From: Shimia sp040225985
GTDB taxonomy: Bacteria; Pseudomonadota; Alphaproteobacteria; Rhodobacterales; Rhodobacteraceae
Length of the DNA stretch: 64,000 nt
Assembly (NCBI RefSeq): GCF_040225985.1
Contig: NZ_JBBPEU010000007.1
Span: 62,001-126,000 of the forward strand
Direction of reading: 5' to 3'
The notes under the pieces were generated by a model. It was not told the DNA's origin. It did not search any database and saw only the letters and a program-made list of their open reading frames with translations. Shown here in pieces: positions 26,677-33,244 of this stretch; the first letter of the stretch is position 1, and each line of letters begins with the position of its first letter. A program made the translations under genes and the position numbers.

Positions 26677-29327
26677 GTGGCTGCCTGTTCTTCTTCGATT
26701 TCCGCCACGCATGTCTGAACCCCGTCGGAACTCGCATTTCGGCACACGCTGATTGCGTCATGGAATTCTTGAACCGCCGCCCTGCTTGAAAAGAGGTTTT
26801 TGGTTGCCTCTCGCTCGTCCCAACGCGCAAAGGGAGCAAAGTACAGCGCCACAGCCAGCGCAGGACCACCAATGCCAACTTGCTGGTCGTCATCAAGTTC
26901 GATCAAACTTGTTAGCAAGCCGCTCACTCTATCCCTCCACTCACTGCCGCGATAGTCTTCTGAACGCGAGAACATTGCTTTAGTAAATTCTTCCAAGGCG
27001 ACATCTTCCAAATCGCAAAGATGATCCAAGAGAATTTCAACATTGAGATGATCCGAAGCTTCGCGCTTCCTAAACAAGAACCAAGACAATTGGCGAAGTT
27101 CGCGCTCTACTGTCAGATTGGCCAACATCGACTTCACCCGTGCGGTATCCTCGGGCGTCTGGATGTCGGCAGATAGCATGGTTAAGTTGTTGAGGTAATG
27201 CCGATCAAAGTCATCAAAGGCTTCACATGTTTCAATAACTCGGTCGCATCTTTTCTTCCTCGCCAGAACATAGGCATACCGGAAGAAGCCTTCGTAAATC
27301 GGCCACTTGCAAACTCTCTCAAACAACTCATCGACCTTCTCAGGGGTCGATGGCGCCATTTCAACAACTGTGAAATGCGCCAGCAAGAAATCCCTCATTT
27401 CATCATATGTGAAAGAGATGTTTTCGACCCCCAGTGACGCAAGCCCTGTTGGCGGGACCTCTCTCCTCAGAATGATATCTTCTCCAACAAGTTTTTCGAA
27501 AATCTCTGTCTCCGTTTCATCAAATCCTTCCATCGGAAGCTGTGCAAAATCCTCGTTTTCCAACATACGAGCACAGATTTTATAGATCGAAGCCATTGCT
27601 GTCCGGCGTGCAGGGGCCGGAAACTCACCAATCTTCATCGTCAGATATTCTTCGAAGATATCTCCTTTGTAGATATCTGGCACGTAGCCAATGCTCTTGC
27701 CCTCGTGAATGTCGCAGAAAATTCTGAGCAAGATGAGGTCATTCTTCAAAAATTCTTTCGCCAAATTTGAAAGGCTTGCATCAATCTGAAAATGGTCAAG
27801 ATAAGAGCAAAGAAGGCGATCTTTATTGTCCTCAGACATCTTGTTCCGAAGGTCTTGTACCCGATACAGATGCTCCGTGAACTCAGGTTCAAACAACCCG
27901 GAAAACTTGTGATCAAAAAATTCGTTGCGGCAGGTTACGATTATCTTGACGAAGTCATACTGGACCAATGCCTCCAGAAACACTCGAAGTTCAGAGACAA
28001 AGCCGTCTAAGTCTCCAACTTCGTTGATGCCATCAATTGCAATGATAAATGGCTTCCCAAATTCCTCCGCCACACTGTTGAACAAGGTAAGTAGTTCACG
28101 GAGATCGCGGACATCAGGCGCGAATCGGTTGTTCGTGATGTAAGACTGAATCCGGTTTGGGCCGGGGAAATCGTTCAGCTTCCTAGCGGGAATAAAAACT
28201 GTTGGAATCCGGAACTTTCTGAACTGATTTTCCACCAAATCGCAAACGAAGTTTGTTTTTCCCTGTCCGGCCATTCCTGTTACTAGAAAAATTTTTGCTT
28301 GAGCGATGCCGATTTTCTTGGAGATGTCGTCAAGAGCACGAAGCACCCCGTACCCACTAGACTCTATGTTGTAGCGGAACACTGTCCAAAATCCGGTAAG
28401 ATAGTCCTTCGGCACGTACCGTTCGGCACGTTCGCCGTATGAAAACTTAGAAACTTGCTCTTTGAGCTTTGTTATCTCGGCATGTTGCTTCGCAAGGCGA
28501 TCTCGCAATTTGAACAGATTTTCCGGGTGGGCGAGACAATGTAACTCGCCAAGGTCACAGTCTATTTCCTCAATCTGCGCCATTCCCAAGAGTTCGTTAA
28601 GGCCCTCTATGCTGACGCGACCGAGCTCGTCATCTATCCTTCTGTAGAAGAACATCGGGTTTGCGAAAAATCGCATTTCTTCCTTTGTTTTTGTGGTCTC
28701 CACGAACACGGACGGGATGTATTTTTTTGTTCGTTTTTCCTCTTCAATTTTCTGAGCGCTCACGAGCAAGAAATCATCCAGCTCGGAGCGAAATCTGGTT
28801 CTGGAGTCTGCCTTTGCGAACTCGGCCTCAAGGTGGTCAACGATTATCTGGATCTTCTCATTGGGAAGTTGGTCAAGTAACTGGGCCAAGTCTCGAAAGT
28901 CTAGGATGTCGCGCGACGGGTCAAATTTGATTGGTAGGCCAGCAATGGTCGTTTCAAGTGCCTTAGAAGTATAAGTTTTCTGCCTCTCGGTTAGCACGTA
29001 AACAAAAACCCGGTCAAAATCTGTTTCAAGGCCATGCGATTCGAACTTTTCGAGTGTCTTGTTGATTTTACCACTGGTAGCATCAGAGGTGACTTGAACC
29101 GAGGTTCGAGTAGTATTGCATCCCAAATCCACCGCGGGGAAATTCATTTGAATTCGGTTCTGATTCTTCAGATCGGGGCAGTCCAAAGTCGTAGCAAGAA
29201 TTGGGATCAGAAAGTCTTCCGCTACAGTGTTGATGTCAAACAAGCCCATGGCGTTTGACACACGCACTTCGCATGCGAAGCGCGCCAGCAAAGAGGCAGA
29301 CTTCTGAAGGAGTTCTAGTCTTGTCAT
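26673..29327 (-). CDS. SMEK-domain STAND (NACHT-like) NTPase
   Basis: An 884-residue multidomain protein. Residues about 1-170 match the SMEK domain: gly-leu-phe-DIN with AEDF, then MNFPAVDLG and TSVQVTSDATSGKINKTLEKF. A linker with a predicted coil precedes an NTPase module: Walker A VTGMAGQGKTNF (about 350-359), Walker B IIAIDGINEV (about 428-437), and the arginine sensor IIVTCRNEFF. The rest, residues about 480-884, is helical without clear repeats. STAND proteins of this layout act in bacterial conflict or phage defence, oligomerising on a trigger. I prefer the ATG at 29327 (MTRLELLQKSASLLARF) preceded by GGAG; a GTG at 29393 is open. First gene of the cargo operon. Confidence 0.85.
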   Translation of the reverse strand: MTRLELLQKSASLLARFACEVRVSNAMGLFDINTVAEDFLIPILATTLDCPDLKNQNRIQMNFPAVDLGCNTTRTSVQVTSDATSGKINKTLEKFESHGLETDFDRVFVYVLTERQKTYTSKALETTIAGLPIKFDPSRDILDFRDLAQLLDQLPNEKIQIIVDHLEAEFAKADSRTRFRSELDDFLLVSAQKIEEEKRTKKYIPSVFVETTKTKEEMRFFANPMFFYRRIDDELGRVSIEGLNELLGMAQIEEIDCDLGELHCLAHPENLFKLRDRLAKQHAEITKLKEQVSKFSYGERAERYVPKDYLTGFWTVFRYNIESSGYGVLRALDDISKKIGIAQAKIFLVTGMAGQGKTNFVCDLVENQFRKFRIPTVFIPARKLNDFPGPNRIQSYITNNRFAPDVRDLRELLTLFNSVAEEFGKPFIIAIDGINEVGDLDGFVSELRVFLEALVQYDFVKIIVTCRNEFFDHKFSGLFEPEFTEHLYRVQDLRNKMSEDNKDRLLCSYLDHFQIDASLSNLAKEFLKNDLILLRIFCDIHEGKSIGYVPDIYKGDIFEEYLTMKIGEFPAPARRTAMASIYKICARMLENEDFAQLPMEGFDETETEIFEKLVGEDIILRREVPPTGLASLGVENISFTYDEMRDFLLAHFTVVEMAPSTPEKVDELFERVCKWPIYEGFFRYAYVLARKKRCDRVIETCEAFDDFDRHYLNNLTMLSADIQTPEDTARVKSMLANLTVERELRQLSWFLFRKREASDHLNVEILLDHLCDLEDVALEEFTKAMFSRSEDYRGSEWRDRVSGLLTSLIELDDDQQVGIGGPALAVALYFAPFARWDEREATKNLFSSRAAVQEFHDAISVCRNASSDGVQTCVAEIEEEQAAT

Positions 29328-29402
29328 AGGCTCCGTTTCTGCTCTGTTCTCGGTTGGTCCAAACCGGAACGTTTCGGTCTTTTCGCAACCCACTCTTATT
29401 GC

Positions 29403-29446
29403 AGCTCAACTTATAGCTGCGGCGACAATCTGACAACACTTGAGCT
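29403..29446 (-). promoter_or_regulatory. Candidate promoter and operator of the cargo operon
   Basis: On the minus strand TTGTCA (29436-29431) and TATAAG (29415-29410) make a plausible pair with a 15-base spacer, about 75 bases before the NTPase start. They lie inside an inverted repeat AGCTCAA (29403-29409) / TTGAGCT (29440-29446), with a second nested one, GCAGCT / AGCTGC, at 29401-29420. The arrangement suggests a regulator site over the promoter. The rest of 29447-29699 shows no gene. Confidence 0.35.
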
Positions 29447-29699
29447 GGCGACCAATAGAGAAGTCGATGTGTTCACACGCTTCTTGGTCATTCAATTTTC
29501 GAATTCTGTTGGAACAGCAACTTGTGAACACGGGGAACATTGCTGAGGGTCGTTGTGAGGCCGAAAATCAACGTTGTACAGGGGCAGAAGTAAGTTTTGT
29601 CCCAGATTACAATATATCTCTACAACAGTTTGAAGTTGTCACTTCAGAAAGAAATTATATGGCCGAGGCAATACGAAAAATGCCGAACTGTTGGAGCTT

Positions 29700-30945
29700 T
29701 CAGTTCAAAAGCAGAAGGTTTGATCTCCTTGGGCCTTGCGGCCCCCTGTAACCGCTCTTCCGATATGAACCGATACATATGCTGCAGATCGAGTGATTGT
29801 AGGGGTGAAAAGTTTCGGCAAGCTTGGTCGCTTCTTCCAGCGTGCTACAAGGGTGCCAATGGCCTGGTGTCGTCTTACCCCGATGATGGCCCTGACCGAG
29901 ATTACAGTGCACGCAATCCGCCCTGTGCACCTTGGAGTGGTGCCTTTCGCTAGAGAAGACCCAATATGGGCTGTAGTCTTTCTGAGGCACCACAACTAGG
30001 TCGCGGTTCTTGGCTAGATTGCTCAACTTTTCCTGTTCGCGACGTCGCGACAGAAACTCGTCCATCAAGTGGATCAGGTCTTTCGGCGCCCGTACCCTGT
30101 CAGTCAAACCAATTTCCATAGCTGGAGTCGCACGCTTTTCTGAAGTCACCTCTCCGGTTTCTCCGCAAATCCTTTGTTGCGCGCGAGGTATCCAGCAGAA
30201 GTTGTAGTACATAATGAGAAGCGCCAAGTGCCTTTCGTGGCTTTTTCGGTTCTTTGAAAAGGCGTTGGTCTTCCGGCCAAGGCGTTTGTTCCACATCCGA
30301 GCCGTCAAGTTGAAACGTTCAATGTAGGATGTACTTACGTCTGACATGAGCGGATCACCTATGAGTATTCTTTTGTCCGCGCCCGCGTATCTACTTGCGG
30401 GCGTTGGCTCGCCTTTCTCATCCAGTCTGTCATATTGTTTGACGAGCATCGCCTGATTGATTTCGTCGCCAAAAAATGACTTCAGCAGCTTCCTTATATG
30501 CCATGAGCCCATCGGTTATGATCGTTGGTCTGTAGGCTAAGCTGCCATTGTCCCCCTGCGCCAACTTGGAACGTAAAGCGGAAAAAAATTTCGTGGCGTG
30601 GGGGAGTTTACGGTCGCCGATATGGTGGGCGAGAACAAATCGGCTCTTGGCGCAAATGGCAAGATACACCCACGCCGTACCTGCCCCCGCCAAAGGTCGG
30701 GTCATGCGATAAACGTTTTTCTGCTTTGCGCCAACAAACGAGTAAAGCTCATCTGCTTGAATAACGGGCGCTTCAAGTTGCCTGAGCGAACCAAGGTAGT
30801 CTATGGCCATGTCGCCCGCGTCACGGAAGAGCTTTTGTACCGTCTTGTTGCTGACCTCGAAAACCTCTTCGCACGCACGTTGTGATGCACCCTTGCACAA
30901 AGAATTCAGAATCTGGGTGCGCGTGAGCGTGTTCAAACGGTTCAT
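29700..30945 (-). pseudogene. IS1-family transposase, interrupted by a frameshift
   Basis: The N-terminal part (30945 downward) starts MNRLNTLTRTQILNSLCKGASQRA, carries an HTH and two catalytic aspartates (VIQADELYSFVG and TIITDGLMAYKEA). The rest, in another frame down to TGA 29700, carries the third acidic residue in STSYIERFNLTARMW and the TNAFSKNRKSHERHLALLIMYYNF end typical of alphaproteobacterial IS1 transposases. Deleting one base at about 30480 restores YKEAAESFFGDEI, matching the family, so I read an inserted base rather than a normal coding junction. Beyond the usual end there are about 110 extra residues with HRADCVHC, WHPCSTLEEA and CSIC, a possible zinc-binding module. A sequencing error or programmed shift cannot be excluded. 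Confidence 0.82.
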
Positions 30946-31010
30946 TGGCCCTTCCATTATGCAACATTTCGTAGACATACTAACTTCTACGTGATATCGC
31001 AACTAATAAA

Positions 31011-31025
31011 CGTTGCATTGCAACG
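31011..31025. promoter_or_regulatory. Palindrome between transposase and regulator genes
   Basis: CGTTGCATTGCAACG is a 7-bp perfect inverted repeat around one base. It lies in the 100-bp divergent gap, 21 bases before the regulator ATG. The half-site GTTGCAT recurs on the transposase side near 30953-30965. A good candidate operator for the MerR-like regulator. Confidence 0.45.
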
Positions 31026-31046
31026 ATAAAAATGCAAGGACACACC

Positions 31047-31667
31047 ATGATTACCAACGGCGCTTACTTGGTATCAAAGGCCGAACTATCTTCGGCGGAA
31101 ATTGAACGTGCTTGCGATCTTCCCCAAACACTGCTTCGAAGCTGGAGAAGTCGTGGTTGCGCACCAAAAAACACTGGGGGTACGAGGTACTCTTGTTCTT
31201 TGGAGGATGCCGCAAAACTTTTGCTGCTTTCGTCGGGTTCCAAGCTAGGTATCAGCCCTATTGAGATTACACCTCTCTTGGATCGCAGGCCGCAAACACT
31301 GGTGTATTTTGCACTAATGGGTTGCGACGGAGCATGTGAGTTTCGTGGGCCACGTAAGAAAGTTGAGAACGTGGTTGCGCGCTTCAACGATAGCGATCAG
31401 CTACCATTTCAATTTTCATTGGCAGACGATGTTTCTCGGTTCATGGTCTACCATGGGAAAGGGCGTTTTGAGGTTGTTAGCGATCTGCAAGCAATGCTTG
31501 AAGCGGAAAGCGCAAGCCAGTTCGCCGTAATTGACCTCATGGTGTTGGGGCGCAAATTCGCCGAAGAACTCGGCAGACCCATTCTTACTGTAGTTCTCCC
31601 ATCCGACGGCGATGAAGCTGAAATTCGCCGATTGTCGAATGGTCGCCCGCCCCTAACGATTTTGTAG
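31047..31667 (+). CDS. Putative MerR-like DNA-binding regulator
   Basis: A 206-residue protein. Residues about 10-75 look like a winged helix of MerR type: LSSAEIERACDLPQTLLRSWRSRG, then GGTRYSCSLEDAAKLLLLSSGSKLGISPIEITPLLD. The remaining 130 residues contain no known sensor motif; a few cysteines occur in MGCDGACEF. It is divergent from the transposase gene over a shared palindrome, so it probably controls the transposase, itself, or the cargo. The ATG at 31047 has AAGGA six bases upstream; an in-frame ATG at 31032 is less likely. I cannot assign a named subfamily. Confidence 0.6.
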   Translation: MITNGAYLVSKAELSSAEIERACDLPQTLLRSWRSRGCAPKNTGGTRYSCSLEDAAKLLLLSSGSKLGISPIEITPLLDRRPQTLVYFALMGCDGACEFRGPRKKVENVVARFNDSDQLPFQFSLADDVSRFMVYHGKGRFEVVSDLQAMLEAESASQFAVIDLMVLGRKFAEELGRPILTVVLPSDGDEAEIRRLSNGRPPLTIL

Positions 31668-31760
31668 ATGGCGGCTGCTGGAAACGCCTGTTTCAAACTG
31701 AGCGCATCGATTCAGAGCGCAGTTCTGGGCGCTCATGGCGAAGGCGGCAGTAATTCTGGC

Positions 31761-31804
31761 CATGTCATTTCCCATAGCACCGTTTCTCAAACTACCTCAC
31801 CACC
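31761..31804 (-). repeat. Right terminal inverted repeat of the transposon
   Basis: Read on the minus strand from 31804: GGTGGTGAGGTAGTTTGA, an 8-base spacer, then GCTATGGGAAATGACATG. It mirrors 24560-24603. Between the regulator stop (31667) and this repeat no gene is seen; a further short inverted stretch around GAGCGC/GCGCTC (31700-31735) is present and may be a transposase-binding subsite. Confidence 0.9.
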
Positions 31805-31812
31805 TGCAGCAC
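31805..31812. repeat. Right copy of 8-bp target-site duplication
   Basis: TGCAGCAC directly follows the right inverted repeat and equals 24552-24559. The inferred empty site would read ...GCTCTTGCAGCAC-TTGATCC.... The duplication lies 64 bases from the stop of the Hint-domain gene, so no gene was broken. Confidence 0.9.
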
Positions 31813-31875
31813 TTGATCCAATACCTGCTGAACAGCGAACGCAATAGCCATCGGGAAAGCAAGCAGCCCCGCGGA

Positions 31876-32940
31876 TCAGGCCGCCTCGTGCTGAAGGATC
31901 GCCGCCTCGCTGGCGCTCAGGTTGCGGCGGGCATAGGGGCCATAGCTGTTCAGATCGAATTCCAGGTCCGGCATCATGTTCAGAAGACGCGTCCGGTCCG
32001 TGTCAGTCAATGTCGATAGGGCGGCATTGGCGGGATGGAAGCTCTCGGTTTCGACGCCATTGGCCCAGAGAATCTGGTGCCGGGGCAACAGGAGGTGGAT
32101 ATAGGTCACCTCGCGCATGGCATAATCCACGACCACGTTCGAGCTGTTGACCAGTTCACGGGCCGAGACCAGCACCTCGGGCGTGTTGAACAGCGCGCGC
32201 GCGGCGGGGCCCTTCACAAGCATCCGGTGCTCGGGCGAAACGATCAGTTCTTCGTCAGGGCGTTCGATCCCCAGCGCACCGGCCTTGATGCGGATCGGCC
32301 GTAGCTTGGGCATGGCGAAAAGACGCGCGCCGGTCATGCGGCGGCTGCCGATCCAGCAGACCTCTTCCGCACCGTTGTCCTTGGTCTGGACCTTGTCACC
32401 CTCGCGCAGGTCTTCGACCAGTTTCGGCCCCTCGGGGGTCAGGATGCGTGTGCCCGGCGTAAAACAGATGACACCGCCCGTGGCCGGGCCGGTGGTCTGG
32501 TTCCGGTCCATGGCATCCAGCGTATGATGCACAACCCACATCTCGGTATCGCGTGGTGGCACCTCATCGAGGAACATCAACAGGGGCTGGCGCCCCTCAA
32601 CCTCAATCACGGTGACTGTAAAACTCTGCGCGCCGTTGGTGACAACAAATCCGCCATCAACCAGCGGTTCCTCGACCTCGATTTCATCCAGCCGCCGTGA
32701 CTCGTCGATAGCTGCCCCAACCAGCCGTCGCACCATCCGGGCGGCTCTTTTACGAATGTTTGCCTCGTCCTCGGACACATCAAGACATAACAGCTCGGTA
32801 GGGCCGTCCACGCGCACGGCTTCCCCACGCCATGACCACACCGCGCCCGTTTCGAGCGACTGCACCGGTGCGGCCCCAAGGCCGTCTAGTTCTGTTTGTG
32901 ACCAGGATATGACAAACGTGCCGCGAAAGCCCGTCTTCAT
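31876..32940 (-). CDS. Hint (hedgehog/intein) domain protein
   Basis: A 354-residue protein. A Hint domain spans about residues 165-310, starting CFTPGTRILTPEGPKLVEDLREGDKVQT, where the cysteine is the expected nucleophile, followed by LIVSPEHRMLVKG (a conserved TxxH-like block) and LLLPRHQILWANGVETESFHP. Roseobacters encode many such proteins; autoprocessing is possible but not proved for them. The N-terminal 150 residues are specific to this subgroup. The ATG at 32940 (MKTGFRGTFVISWSQTE) fits relatives; an in-frame ATG six codons upstream also exists. Confidence 0.88.
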   Translation of the reverse strand: MKTGFRGTFVISWSQTELDGLGAAPVQSLETGAVWSWRGEAVRVDGPTELLCLDVSEDEANIRKRAARMVRRLVGAAIDESRRLDEIEVEEPLVDGGFVVTNGAQSFTVTVIEVEGRQPLLMFLDEVPPRDTEMWVVHHTLDAMDRNQTTGPATGGVICFTPGTRILTPEGPKLVEDLREGDKVQTKDNGAEEVCWIGSRRMTGARLFAMPKLRPIRIKAGALGIERPDEELIVSPEHRMLVKGPAARALFNTPEVLVSARELVNSSNVVVDYAMREVTYIHLLLPRHQILWANGVETESFHPANAALSTLTDTDRTRLLNMMPDLEFDLNSYGPYARRNLSASEAAILQHEAA

Positions 32941-33244
32941 TGCCTGATAACCTGCCATTAGTTTTTTTATTGGCTAAAGGTTAACAAACCCGATTCGCTG
33001 TGAAAAGACCCAAATTCTTTTTTTAAAATGTGTGGTTATTAATCGACATTGATGTTGATGGCGCGGATGACCTGGCCCTCTCGCTGGGCGACGAATTTTT
33101 TCCAATACAGGTCAGGCCATGAAACATGGACCATTTCAGAGCCTACATGCCTTGCGCAGACACGCCACAGCCCCGGGAAACCTTTAGAGAGTTTCAAAAG
33201 AAAAGGGGCGGCCAGGCCGCCCCGTGTCACCCATACTCAGGCCG
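32941..33244 (-). terminator. Intergenic region with nrdJ terminator
   Basis: About 300 bases between the Hint gene and nrdJ. At 33205-33223 a near-perfect GGGGCGGCC / GGCCGCCCC hairpin, read on the minus strand, is followed by TTTTCTTTTG, 21 bases after the nrdJ stop. The part toward the Hint gene is AT-rich and probably holds its promoter. A short minus-strand frame of 63 codons (33039-33230) overlaps the hairpin; I do not support it as a gene. Confidence 0.75.

Larger units (their letters stand above)
24560..31804. mobile_element. IS1-family transposon carrying cargo genes (7,245 bp)
   Basis: Boundaries come from terminal inverted repeats 24560-24603 and 31761-31804 with the 8-bp direct repeat TGCAGCAC immediately outside each. 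The ends begin GGT, as IS1-family ends do, and the element encodes an IS1-type DDE transposase (29700-30945, frameshifted). Other genes inside: a MerR-like regulator and a four-gene operon (STAND NTPase, two small unknowns, radical SAM enzyme). Base composition is visibly lower in GC and codon use differs from the flanking genes. The insertion lies between the rpsD promoter and the Hint-domain gene. Most IS1 elements are under 1 kb with no cargo, so this is an unusual long form. Whether it still moves is doubtful given the transposase lesion. Confidence 0.88.

Noticed and set aside
29700..31002. Programmed frameshift of the transposase as normal IS1 control
   Set aside because: The shift needed is +1 at a site without the A-rich slippery sequence of classical IS1; an inserted base explains it better, although a programmed event is not excluded.
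33039..33230. Minus-strand frame of 63 codons after nrdJ
   Set aside because: Its beginning overlaps the nrdJ terminator hairpin and there is no ribosome site or family similarity.
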